A stretch of 64,000 nucleotides of DNA, from NCBI GenBank assembly GCA_963842305.1, contig CAWJFW010000003.1, forward strand, positions 496,001-560,000, in the 5' to 3' direction. How positions within the stretch are numbered: the stretch's first letter is position 1; each line of letters begins with the position of its first letter. Below are positions 7,274-14,631 of the stretch, in pieces. Both the position numbers and the translations under genes were made by a program. Below the pieces are notes generated by a model. It did not search any database. It was not told the DNA's origin and worked only from the letters and a program-made list of their open reading frames with translations. This DNA is from JAIBJN01 sp963842305 (GTDB taxonomy: Bacteria; Actinomycetota; Thermoleophilia; Gaiellales; Gaiellaceae).

Positions 7274-8241
7274 TGCCCGAGAAGACGCTGGTCGAAGCCG
7301 TAAACGACGCCCTCCACGTTGAGATGGAGCGCGACGACGCCGTGATGGTCCTGGGAGAGGACGTCGGCCGGGCGGGAGGCGTCTTTCGGGCCACGGCCGG
7401 CCTGTCCGACCGCTTCGGCGCCGACCGCTGCGTCGACACGCCCCTTGCCGAGGCAGGAATCCTCGGCACCGCGATCGGCCTGGCGATGGCCGGCTGGCGG
7501 CCGGTGTGCGAGATGCAGTACGAGTCCTTCAGCTACCCCTGCCTCGACCAGCTCATCACCCACGTCGGCCGCTACCGCTGGCGCACGGGTGGCGCGATGG
7601 AGTTCCCCCTGACCATCCGCATGCCGACGGGTGGAGGCGTTCGCGCGCCCGAGCTGCACGAGGACTCGCCCGAGGCGTACTACGTCCACACGCCCGGCGT
7701 GAAGGTGGCGATCCCGTCCACGCCCGCCGACGCGAAGGGCCTGCTCGCGGCCGCGGTGCGCGATCCCGACCCCGTGGTCGTCTTCGAGCCGAAGGTCCTC
7801 TACCGCAGCCCCCGAGGGGAGGTGCCGGACGGCGAGCACCTCGTGCCGCTCGGCGAGGCCCGCGTCGCGCGGGCTGGGACCGACGTCTCCTTGATCGCCT
7901 ACGGCGCGATGGTGCAGACCTGCCTCGCTGCGGCCGAGCTCCTCGACGCAAGCGCCGAGGTCGTGGACATCCGTTCGCTGAAGCCGCTCGACGAAGAGGC
8001 GATCCTCGCATCGGTCGGGAAGACCGGGAGGGCGGTGATCGTCCAGGAGGCCCCACGCGTCGCCGGCTTCGGCGCCGAGATCGCGGCCGTGATCGCCGAG
8101 AAGGCGATCCTCGATCTCCGGGCGCCGGTTCTGCGGGTGACGGGATACGACGTCCCCTTCCCGTACTGGTCGATCGAGCACGAGTACCTGCCGTCGCCCG
8201 ACCGCGTGGCGGCCGCCGCTACAAGCGTTCTCGCCTTCTGA
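7273..8241 (+). CDS. pdhB: 2-oxoacid (pyruvate) dehydrogenase E1 beta subunit
   Basis: 322 residues with the transketolase-like E1 beta architecture: ALHVEMERDDAVMVLGEDVG at the start, EAGILGTAIGLAMAGWRPVCEMQYESF (cofactor-side glutamate region) and a C-terminal swivel domain beginning near EAPRVAGFGAEIAAVI. It supplies half of each thiamine-diphosphate site together with E1 alpha. The GTG start overlaps the upstream stop by one base, and its own TGA overlaps the ATG of the E2 gene, so the three subunits are probably made at a fixed ratio. Confidence 0.9.
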   Translation: MPEKTLVEAVNDALHVEMERDDAVMVLGEDVGRAGGVFRATAGLSDRFGADRCVDTPLAEAGILGTAIGLAMAGWRPVCEMQYESFSYPCLDQLITHVGRYRWRTGGAMEFPLTIRMPTGGGVRAPELHEDSPEAYYVHTPGVKVAIPSTPADAKGLLAAAVRDPDPVVVFEPKVLYRSPRGEVPDGEHLVPLGEARVARAGTDVSLIAYGAMVQTCLAAAELLDASAEVVDIRSLKPLDEEAILASVGKTGRAVIVQEAPRVAGFGAEIAAVIAEKAILDLRAPVLRVTGYDVPFPYWSIEHEYLPSPDRVAAAATSVLAF

Positions 8242-9308
8242 TGGCCTACGAGTTCAAGCTGCCGGATCTCGGCGAGGGCGTCGCGGAGGGCGAGATCGCC
8301 CGGTGGCTGGTCGAGGTCGGCCAGGTGATCGACGAGGACGATCCGCTCGTCGAGATCCAGACGGACAAGACGACCGTCGAGATCCCGTCGCCCGCGGCCG
8401 GCAGAGTCGCCCGCATCCTCGTCCAGGAAGGCGAGTTGGTTCCGGTCGGCACGCCGCTCGTCGTGATCGGCGAGGGCGATGCCGCGCCGGAGCCCGCCGC
8501 TCCACCGTCCGAGCGCGTTCGGGCGACGCCCGTTGTCCGCAGGATTGCGGCGGAGTTGGGCGTCGACCTCTCGCTCCTCACCGGCACCGGTCCCGGCGGC
8601 AGGATCACCGAGGGCGACGTCCGCCGCTTCTCGAGCTTCTCGGGCGGTCGGAGCGCGAGCGTCGGCTCGGGGCGCCGCGAGCCGCTCCGCGGCGTCCGCC
8701 GGTCGATCGCGCAGCATCTGACGACCGCCCATCGCGAGGTGCCCGCCGTGACCGTCGTCGAGGAGTGCGACTTCACCGCGCTCGCCAGAGCGCGCGGAGA
8801 GCGCTCCTACCTTGCCTTCGTTCTCAAGGCGGTCGTCGCGGGATTGAAGGCATTCCCCGAGCTCAACGCGACCCTCGACGGCGACGAGATCGTCTTCTGG
8901 GAGCGCTACGACCTCGGCCTCGCCGTGCAGACCGACGAAGGCCTCGTCGTGCCGGTCATTCGGGGGGCGGACAAGCTCACGGTGGACGAGCTCGAGGCGG
9001 AGTCACGGCGTCTCGCGGATGGAGCCCGCGCCGGGACTCTGCGGCCGGAGGAGCTGAGGGGTTCGACATTCACGGTGACGAGTGCTGGGAAGCTCGCGGG
9101 TCTCTTTGCGACGCCCCTCGTCAACCATCCGGAGGTCGGCATCGTGGGCCTGCACCGCATCGCCCAGCGTCCGGTCGTCCTCGCCGGCGAGGTGGTGGTC
9201 CGTGACGTCGGCTGGCTCGCCTGCACGTTCGATCACCGGGTCGTCGACGGTGCCCGCGCGAGCGCGTTTCTCCTCGACGTCATCGGACGCCTGCAAGAAC
9301 CCGACTGA
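8241..9308 (+). CDS. pdhC: Dihydrolipoyl acyltransferase E2 of the 2-oxoacid dehydrogenase
   Basis: 355 residues from the ATG at 8241. One lipoyl domain with the lipoylated Lys in IQTDKTTVEI (about residues 35-44), a short linker, one peripheral-subunit-binding domain (TPVVRRIAAELGVDLSLLTG to GRITEGDV, about 95-130), then the catalytic domain ending in the active-site motif TFDHRVVDGA (about 330-339). It moves the acyl group from E1 to CoA. It is shorter than many E2 proteins because there is a single lipoyl domain. No E3 gene follows; a hairpin terminator begins 5 nt after the stop, so dihydrolipoamide dehydrogenase must be encoded elsewhere. Confidence 0.9.
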   Translation: MAYEFKLPDLGEGVAEGEIARWLVEVGQVIDEDDPLVEIQTDKTTVEIPSPAAGRVARILVQEGELVPVGTPLVVIGEGDAAPEPAAPPSERVRATPVVRRIAAELGVDLSLLTGTGPGGRITEGDVRRFSSFSGGRSASVGSGRREPLRGVRRSIAQHLTTAHREVPAVTVVEECDFTALARARGERSYLAFVLKAVVAGLKAFPELNATLDGDEIVFWERYDLGLAVQTDEGLVVPVIRGADKLTVDELEAESRRLADGARAGTLRPEELRGSTFTVTSAGKLAGLFATPLVNHPEVGIVGLHRIAQRPVVLAGEVVVRDVGWLACTFDHRVVDGARASAFLLDVIGRLQEPD

Positions 9309-9312
9309 CGCC

Positions 9313-9338
9313 GAGAGCCCGGCTTTCGCCGGGCTCTC
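9313..9338 (+). terminator. Hairpin after the dehydrogenase operon
   Basis: A perfect 11-bp stem (GAGAGCCCGGC, 9313-9323, with 9328-9338) and a TTTC loop begins 5 nt after the E2 stop codon. There is no downstream T-run, as is common in GC-rich actinobacteria. It may also act on the convergent CHRD gene. Confidence 0.65.
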
Positions 9339-9340
9339 GA

Positions 9341-9360
9341 GCCGCAGGCCGCCGCAGGCC
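9341..9360. repeat. Two tandem copies of a 10-bp unit
   Basis: GCCGCAGGCC occurs twice in direct succession between the terminator and the CHRD gene. Only two copies, function unknown. Confidence 0.5.
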
Positions 9361-9363
9361 GGA

Positions 9364-9912
9364 TCAGTTGTTGGCGTCGCGGTCGTTGATCTGCGCGCGA
9401 ATCTCCCCGCCCGGCCAGAGCGTGGAGTGAACATTCGCGTACGTATGGCCCGCTCGTACCGCCGCGGCGAGCTCCTCGTAGTTGCCCGCCTCGATGCCCT
9501 GGGGTCCGGAGGCGGTTGAAGGCGCGAGGATGTCGGCCGCTGTCACCGTGCGGCTCACCGTGCCCTCGGCCGGACACGTCGGTGTCCCGGCCGGGCCCGG
9601 CGAGGCCGCGGTTCCGCACAGGAACACGGTGATGCCACCGTTGACCGCGCGCTTGCCGAAGTGGATGTGGGCCTGCGTGACCGTGCCCTCGAGCCCTGAA
9701 TACGTCAGCTCGTAGGTGATCGTCTGCGCGTCGTCATCGAGGGTCGCCTTGAATGATCCACTGGCGACCGACGAGATGTCCGGGTTCTCCTGGTAGCCCG
9801 TCAGTTGGTCCGCCTTCACCTTCTTCTTGCCCCCGGCGGCGACGGCCAACGACGCGACCAGTAACCCGACCGCGAGGACGGCCACGGCCAACAGAACTCT
9901 ACGACTGCGCAT
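9364..9912 (-). CDS. Secreted CHRD-domain protein
   Basis: 182 residues with a clear signal peptide (MRSRR, hydrophobic VLLAVAVLAVGLLVASLAVA, cleavage near AVAAG). The rest is a CHRD domain: KADQLTGYQENP, SFKATLDDDAQTITYELTYSGLEG, VTQAHIHFG near residues 78-86, and the terminal TLWPGGEIRAQI. CHRD proteins are extracellular; their biochemical role in bacteria is not known to me. A strong purine-rich ribosome binding site (GGGGGAAGGGGAG) precedes the ATG at 9912, so unlike many neighbours this mRNA has a leader. Two Cys (in FLCGT and PTCPA) may form a disulfide. Confidence 0.8.
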   Translation of the reverse strand: MRSRRVLLAVAVLAVGLLVASLAVAAGGKKKVKADQLTGYQENPDISSVASGSFKATLDDDAQTITYELTYSGLEGTVTQAHIHFGKRAVNGGITVFLCGTAASPGPAGTPTCPAEGTVSRTVTAADILAPSTASGPQGIEAGNYEELAAAVRAGHTYANVHSTLWPGGEIRAQINDRDANN

Positions 9913-9968
9913 GGCATCTCCCCTTCCCCCTACTGGTTCGATCCCGCACTGCGCGGGTTCAGCTGGTA

Positions 9969-10280
9969 CTACGCGGCAAGGCTGCGGTTCGGATTGCTCG
10001 GGATATGCCTTCCGAGCATTCGCTCGATCTGGGGGGCGCTCGCCCGGCCGTCGATCCGCGCGACGGGGCCCCGGTCGACGAGGAGAACGAGAGTCGGAAG
10101 CTCGACGACGTCGAGCTGCTCCAACAGTTCCGGCGAACGGTCGGCGTCAACGCGGGAGATCCGGAGTCGTTCCCGTTCCCTGCGGCCGAGCTGCGCCAGC
10201 AGGCTCTCCATCCGGCGACCGGGGCCCGATCGCTCGGACGTGAAGAAGAGGAGATGTGGCAAGTCGTTTCCGGCTGCCAT
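9969..10280 (-). CDS. Thioredoxin-fold protein lacking the CxxC active site
   Basis: 103 residues from the ATG at 10280. The fold is suggested by PHLLFFTSERSGPGRRM, where thioredoxin has its WCxxC helix, then RISRVDADRSPELLEQLDVVELPTLVLLVDRGPVARIDG, which matches the thioredoxin strand with the cis-Pro motif (LPTL near 61-64) and the G..VARI.G strand. The redox cysteines are absent (SERSGPG), so it cannot act as a dithiol reductase; a binding or sensing role is more likely. It lies 37 bp downstream of the SppA-like protease gene on the same strand. Confidence 0.6.
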   Translation of the reverse strand: MAAGNDLPHLLFFTSERSGPGRRMESLLAQLGRRERERLRISRVDADRSPELLEQLDVVELPTLVLLVDRGPVARIDGRASAPQIERMLGRHIPSNPNRSLAA

Positions 10281-10317
10281 CCGTCGCAGGATGCCCGCCA
10301 CGCCGCTTCCGCAAACG

Positions 10318-11076
10318 TCAGGGTCGGCGGTCCGGGGCGGGTTGGTCCGGAAGGGGAGAGAACTGGACGCTCGGCCGTCTCCTGCCCTCTTGCGGGTAGA
10401 GCTCCATGAGGTCGTACGCCTCCCGCGGCAGCCCCGTCGCGATCTGAAGGCCGAGCGCGCTCGCCTCCGAGACCGTGATCGGGTCGTCATGGGTGTAGTG
10501 CCCGCCGGCGAGCTCCTCCGCGATTGTGTCGGCACGGTCGTCCCCGAGCCGGTCGACCAACAGGTCCCGGACGACCTGCTTCATGTGCCGAAGCGCCTTC
10601 TCGGCAAGGTCGGCCAACAGGAGGGTGCGGTCGTCCAGGCGCTCGATCGGCTTCTTCGCGGCGACGCGGACGAGCGCCGCGGCCGGCATGTCCCCGAGCT
10701 GCGGGTCGACCGGTCCGAGCACGGCGGACTCGTCCATCAGAATCTCGTCTGCCGCGAGGGCGATCAACGTTCCGCCGGACATCGCATAGTGGGGGACGAG
10801 CACGGTTACCTTGCCCGGGTGGGCGCGGACGGCATACGCGATCTGTTCGGAGGCGAGCACGAGGCCGCCGGGCGTGTGCAGGAGCAGGTCGATAGCGGCG
10901 TCGGCGGGCGTCTGGCGAATGGCCCGCAGCACGGCCTCGGAGTCGTCGATGTCGATGAAGCGGTACAGGGGAACGCCGAAGACGCCGACGGTCTCCTGGC
11001 GGTGGATCATCGCGATCAACCGCGTTCCTCGCGCCCGCTCGAGGGCGGCGAATGCCCGCCGGCGTGCTGCTCGCAT
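10318..11076 (-). CDS. SDH-type (SppA/ClpP-class) membrane serine protease
   Basis: From the ATG at 11076 the product has 252 residues. It matches the serine dehydrogenase proteinase family: GTRLIAMIHRQETVG, YRFIDIDDSEAVLRAI, LLLHTPGGLVLASEQIA, then HYAMSGGTLIALAADEI with the likely nucleophile Ser, and LGPVDPQLGD. Family members start with one membrane segment. Such a segment (TVFAIGTFVLLVILFGTPVVA) is encoded in frame directly upstream, about 11085-11155, yet there is no ATG, GTG or TTG between it and the divergent gene at 11206. The true start is therefore probably non-standard, or the upstream sequence has an error. Confidence 0.78.
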   Translation of the reverse strand: MRAARRRAFAALERARGTRLIAMIHRQETVGVFGVPLYRFIDIDDSEAVLRAIRQTPADAAIDLLLHTPGGLVLASEQIAYAVRAHPGKVTVLVPHYAMSGGTLIALAADEILMDESAVLGPVDPQLGDMPAAALVRVAAKKPIERLDDRTLLLADLAEKALRHMKQVVRDLLVDRLGDDRADTIAEELAGGHYTHDDPITVSEASALGLQIATGLPREAYDLMELYPQEGRRRPSVQFSPLPDQPAPDRRP

Positions 11077-11192
11077 CGAGCGCTGCGCGACAACGGGGGT
11101 CCCGAAGAGGATGACGAGCAGGACAAACGTCCCGATTGCAAAAACCGTGCCGAGATCGATCGGGCGAGGATACGGACGGGCGCGGCTGGATC

Positions 11193-11201
11193 TAGTATCC
11201 G
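11193..11201. promoter_or_regulatory. Divergent -10 boxes between the protease and a membrane protein gene
   Basis: On the plus strand TAGTAT (11193-11198) ends 7 nt before the ATG at 11206, giving a leaderless start. On the minus strand GATACT (11201-11196, complement of AGTATC) overlaps it and would serve the protease gene. Confidence 0.4.
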
Positions 11202-11205
11202 GGCG

Positions 11206-11589
11206 ATGGACGGTGTCCTCGACTGGTACGTCCTCGGTGTCGTGTTCGGGCTGGGGGTCGCCGCGGGTGCGGCGGCCGCCGGTGCGCTGCGGGCCGCGAT
11301 CTGGGTCGCGGTCGCCGTCGTCGTGGGAGTCGGAGCGCTCGCTCTCGTGCTGCTCGTTCTCCCGTGGTGGGCGATCGCCGCCTTCGCGGTGGCCCTTGTC
11401 GTCGCCTTCGTGTCGCTCCGGAGGCTCTCGGTCGAGGCGGTCCCCGCGGCGATCCTCGGCGCAGTCGTCGCTGCGGCGATCCCGCTCCTCGGCTACCTCG
11501 CCGTCATCGCAACCCCGATCGCCGGTGCCCGACTCAACCGTCGGGCCGAGGCGCGCCATGCAGGCCTTAGGATCCTCGCCAAGGATTGA
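11206..11589 (+). CDS. Small polytopic membrane protein, function unknown
   Basis: 127 residues, almost entirely hydrophobic: segments at about 8-25, 28-60 (Val/Ala rich) and 75-105, with a basic tail (RLNRRAEARHAGLRILAKD). I recognise no motif. It is read leaderless from the ATG at 11206. Its last 32 bases overlap the start of the following phosphohydrolase gene, suggesting co-transcription. Confidence 0.55.
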   Translation: MDGVLDWYVLGVVFGLGVAAGAAAAGALRAAIWVAVAVVVGVGALALVLLVLPWWAIAAFAVALVVAFVSLRRLSVEAVPAAILGAVVAAAIPLLGYLAVIATPIAGARLNRRAEARHAGLRILAKD

Positions 11590-13000
11590 GCTAACCGGCG
11601 GCGATCGACGGAAGCTCGTCCTCGTCATCATCGACGGGTTGACGCCGGAGGCCCTCGAGGAGGGACTCGCTGCGGGGCGGCTCCCGGCGCTGGCGGCCCT
11701 GTCGGAGGCCGGCTGGACGGGCCGCGCCACGAGTGTCTTCCCGTCCCTGACGCCGGTCTGCCTCACGTCAATTGCCACGGGAGCGTTCCCCGACGCCCAC
11801 CACATTCCGCACCTCGTCTGGTACCACCGGGGCGAGGGGCGCGTGATCGAGTACGGCTCGTCGTTTCCGGCGATGCGCGCGGTCGGGGCGCGCCAGGCGA
11901 TCCGGGACACGATCTTCGGCATGAGCGGCGAACACCTCTCGGCGAGGGCGACGACCGTTTTCGAGGCGCTCGAGGACGCGGGGCTCGAGCCCGGGGCGAT
12001 CAACTTCACGTGCTACCGCGGGCGGACCCGCCATCCGATCAAGCTGCCGGCGCTTGCGCGGAGAAGCCGCTGGTACGAGGCGGTCGACGGCCCGAAGCAC
12101 TTCTTCTTCTTCAACCTGTTCGAGTCCGAGCGGACCGGTGCGCCTCTCGCGGTTCGCTCCCGCACGGGAGGGTCGATCGACGAGTACGCGGCAGCCGTCG
12201 GCCGCTGGCTCGTCACCCGGGATGCCTTCGACTTCCTCGTCTTCTACCTTCCGGACTACGACTACGCGTCGCACCTTTCGGGCCCCGATGCGTCACTGGA
12301 CGCACTCGAGCGAACGGACGGAGCGCTCTCGCGCCTGCTCGGTGCCGCGGGCGGTGCCGAGGCGTTTCTCGAGCGCTATGCGGTGGTCGTCGCATCCGAT
12401 CACGGCCAGACGCGGGTCGAGCGCGCCGCCCGTCTGCAGGACGCCTTTCCCCCGGACGCGGAACCCGTCGTCGCCCTCGCGTCGAACCGCGCGGGCATGG
12501 TGTACCGCCTTCCCGGTTGCCGGCTCGATGCGCGCGCACTGGCGGAGCGGCTCGACGCGGAGACCTGGGCGGACGTCGTGCTCTTCCGGGAAGGCGAGAC
12601 GGCGGTCGCTCGTCGCGAGAGTGCCGAGCTTCGCTTCTCGCTCGAGGACGTGGAGTGGCGTTTGGAGGGGGATGTGTCGGTGCTCGACCCCGAGCGTTAC
12701 CCGAACGGGCTCGAGCGCGCCTGGCACGCGGTGCTCGCTCCGACCGCGGGGGACGTGCTCGTCTCCGCGACCGAGGGATGGGAGTTCGTCGACGGTGGGG
12801 GACGCCACCACGTCGGCGGCGGAAGCCACGGCTCGCTCGTCGCCGGCGACTCGTATGTGCCGCTGATCGCTGCCGGGTTCGGCGAGCCCCCCTTCCAGCC
12901 GGAGCCGAGCATCACTGATCTCGCCCCGCTCGCGCTGAGGCACTTCGACGTGCCCGTCCCGGAGTCGATGCGGAAGACCCGTGAGGCGGCGCGAGCCTGA
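11558..13000 (+). CDS. Alkaline-phosphatase-superfamily phosphodiesterase/nucleotide pyrophosphatase-like protein
   Basis: 480 residues from the ATG at 11558. Metal and nucleophile motifs of the superfamily are present: KLVLVIIDGLTPEAL (metal Asp near residue 22), TSVFPSLTPVCLTSIATGAFPDAHHIP (Thr/Ser nucleophile region near 50-75), FYLPDYDYASH (near 230) and VASDHGQTRV (near 280), with a further His in HHVGGGSHGS. No signal peptide or membrane anchor is seen, so it looks cytoplasmic, which is unusual for this group. The natural substrate is unknown. Its stop overlaps the start of pcm by 20 bp. Confidence 0.75.
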   Translation: MQALGSSPRIELTGGDRRKLVLVIIDGLTPEALEEGLAAGRLPALAALSEAGWTGRATSVFPSLTPVCLTSIATGAFPDAHHIPHLVWYHRGEGRVIEYGSSFPAMRAVGARQAIRDTIFGMSGEHLSARATTVFEALEDAGLEPGAINFTCYRGRTRHPIKLPALARRSRWYEAVDGPKHFFFFNLFESERTGAPLAVRSRTGGSIDEYAAAVGRWLVTRDAFDFLVFYLPDYDYASHLSGPDASLDALERTDGALSRLLGAAGGAEAFLERYAVVVASDHGQTRVERAARLQDAFPPDAEPVVALASNRAGMVYRLPGCRLDARALAERLDAETWADVVLFREGETAVARRESAELRFSLEDVEWRLEGDVSVLDPERYPNGLERAWHAVLAPTAGDVLVSATEGWEFVDGGGRHHVGGGSHGSLVAGDSYVPLIAAGFGEPPFQPEPSITDLAPLALRHFDVPVPESMRKTREAARA

Positions 13001-13631
13001 CTTCGAGGCGCTCCGTGCCCGGATGGTCGCGGATCAACTCGAGCGCCGGGGGATCTCCGAGCCGCGCGTCCTGGAGGCGATGGGAACCGTCCCGCGGGAG
13101 GCGTTCACCGACGCCGACGACCGCAAGCGGGCCTACGAGGACATCCCCATCCAGATCGGTTGGGGCCAGACGATCTCGCAGCCCTACATGGTCGCTCTCA
13201 TCTGCCAGGAGGCCGGCGTGCGACCCGGCGATCGGGTGCTCGACGTGGGCACGGGCTCGGGCTACCAGGCTGCGGTGCTCGCCGAGCTGGCGCAGGAGGT
13301 GCACACGATCGAGCGGCTCCGCCAACTCGCGGAGCGGGCGCGCGAGAAGCTCGACGCGGCGGGCTGTCGACGGGTCGTGGTGCATCTGGGAGACGGGTCC
13401 CTCGGCGACCCCGAGCACGCGCCGTTCAACGCGATCACCGTCGCGGCCGCGGCGCCGGATCTTCCCTCGACCCTCTACGACCAGCTCGCCTCGGGGGGCC
13501 GGCTCGTCATTCCGATCGGCGACCGACGCGGCCAGCGTCTCGAAGTCTTCGTCAAGAGCCCGGAGGGCCCGGCCGTCGCCCACTCGGTCGAATGCCGCTT
13601 CGTGCCGCTCGTGGGCGAGGAAGGCTACTGA
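12981..13631 (+). CDS. pcm: Protein-L-isoaspartate O-methyltransferase
   Basis: 216 residues. PCMT uses S-adenosylmethionine to methylate L-isoaspartyl residues so that damaged proteins can be repaired. Family signatures are present: VLEAMGTVPREAFT, YEDIPIQIGWGQTISQPYMVALI, the SAM-binding loop VLDVGTGSGYQAAVLAEL (about residues 79-96) and GGRLVIPIGD near 172. It starts at GTG 12981 inside the end of the phosphohydrolase gene, so the two are probably translated in tandem. Confidence 0.93.
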   Translation: MRRREPDFEALRARMVADQLERRGISEPRVLEAMGTVPREAFTDADDRKRAYEDIPIQIGWGQTISQPYMVALICQEAGVRPGDRVLDVGTGSGYQAAVLAELAQEVHTIERLRQLAERAREKLDAAGCRRVVVHLGDGSLGDPEHAPFNAITVAAAAPDLPSTLYDQLASGGRLVIPIGDRRGQRLEVFVKSPEGPAVAHSVECRFVPLVGEEGY

Positions 13632-13701
13632 AGAGGCCCCCCGAGTGGGAGCGATCCCCTGGTTTCGCCGCGACGCAGCCGGGGCATTCCTCGGGGCGGG
13701 A

Positions 13702-14145
13702 ATGGGGTCTCCTTACCGAACCGGCGCGCTCGTCCGCCGGCCCGTCGTCGGCGGCGCCGTGCAGCTCGGAGTTACCGTCGACGCGCTCTTCGACCGTCCG
13801 CTCACGCGGCTGATCGGATTCGACGTCAGTTGCCGTGACGGTGCGCACCGCTTCCTGCCCTTCCCGGCGTGCGAGGTCTGCGACGATCGGATCGCGGTCG
13901 GGTCCGCACTCGTCCTGCTCGACCGCGGGCTCGGCTTCTACGCCGTCGGGGGCAGCGCGTTCTCCGATCTCCAGGGGCAGGAGGTCAGCCTCGACGGCGA
14001 GCAGACAGGCCCACTTGCGGACCTCCTCGTCGACGCCGAGGGCAGCGTCGAGCGCATCGTCGTCTCGGTGCCCGACGGCTCCATCGAGCTCGAGCCGGGC
14101 CCCGAGCTCCGGGTCGGAAACAATGTTCTCCGCCCGGCCGTCTGA
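13702..14145 (+). CDS. PRC-barrel-like protein, function unknown
   Basis: 147 residues from the ATG at 13702 (GGGGCGGG upstream); an in-frame GTG at 13645 would add 19 residues. The sequence is beta-rich: LGVTVDALFDRPLTRLIGFDVSC resembles one PRC-barrel half, and a second similar segment (LQGQEVSLDGEQTGPLADLLVDAEGSVERIVVSVPDG) follows. Two Cys occur in PACEVCDD near residue 57-60. It may be a small binding or assembly protein; I cannot assign a function. GtrA follows after 24 bp with its own -10 box. Confidence 0.55.
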   Translation: MGSPYRTGALVRRPVVGGAVQLGVTVDALFDRPLTRLIGFDVSCRDGAHRFLPFPACEVCDDRIAVGSALVLLDRGLGFYAVGGSAFSDLQGQEVSLDGEQTGPLADLLVDAEGSVERIVVSVPDGSIELEPGPELRVGNNVLRPAV

Positions 14146-14155
14146 ACTCACGATC

Positions 14156-14161
14156 TAACCT
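14156..14161 (+). promoter_or_regulatory. -10 box of the gtrA-like gene
   Basis: TAACCT ends 8 nt before the GTG at 14170; leaderless spacing. Confidence 0.35.
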
Positions 14162-14169
14162 TTCGGACC

Positions 14170-14631
14170 GTGGCGAAAGGAGCCGAGCTCACCACATCGC
14201 GCGCGAGCGCCCTGACGGACGCCGCTTCGGTCGCGCTGCGCCGTTCCGCGAACTGGGTCCAGCTCGCGAAGTTCTGTGCGGTCGGGGCCACGGGTTACGT
14301 CGTCAACCTTGCCGTTTACGGGACGTTGCTCGCGTTCGGAGTCCACTACCTTCTCGCAGCCGTCTGCTCGTTCCTGGTCGCCGTGACGAACAACTACCTG
14401 TGGAACCGCGTGTGGACGTTCAGGCACCAGCGGGGCCACCTCGTCTTCCAGGGCTTCCGGTTTCTCCTCGTCTCGACGGTCGCGCTCGGGGCGAACCTCG
14501 CGTTCCTGAGCGTGCTCGTCGCGCTCGGCGTTCCGAAGCTTCCGGCGCAGGCGGTGGCGATAGCGCTCGTCACGCCGTGGAACTTCGTCGCCAACAAGCT
14601 CTGGAGCTTCCGACGGCGGCACGCCGGGTAG
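14170..14631 (+). CDS. GtrA-family membrane protein
   Basis: 153 residues with four predicted membrane segments in the GtrA pattern: QLAKFCAVGATGYVVNLAVYG, YLLAAVCSFLVAVTNNYLWNRVWTFR, VSTVALGANLAFLSVLV, and AVAIALVTPWNFVANKLWSFRR. GtrA-like proteins assist transfer of lipid-linked sugars across the membrane for cell-envelope polysaccharides. It is followed by two polytopic glycosyltransferase-like genes, fitting that role. The last part of the gene overlaps the probable start of the next. Confidence 0.88.
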   Translation: MAKGAELTTSRASALTDAASVALRRSANWVQLAKFCAVGATGYVVNLAVYGTLLAFGVHYLLAAVCSFLVAVTNNYLWNRVWTFRHQRGHLVFQGFRFLLVSTVALGANLAFLSVLVALGVPKLPAQAVAIALVTPWNFVANKLWSFRRRHAG

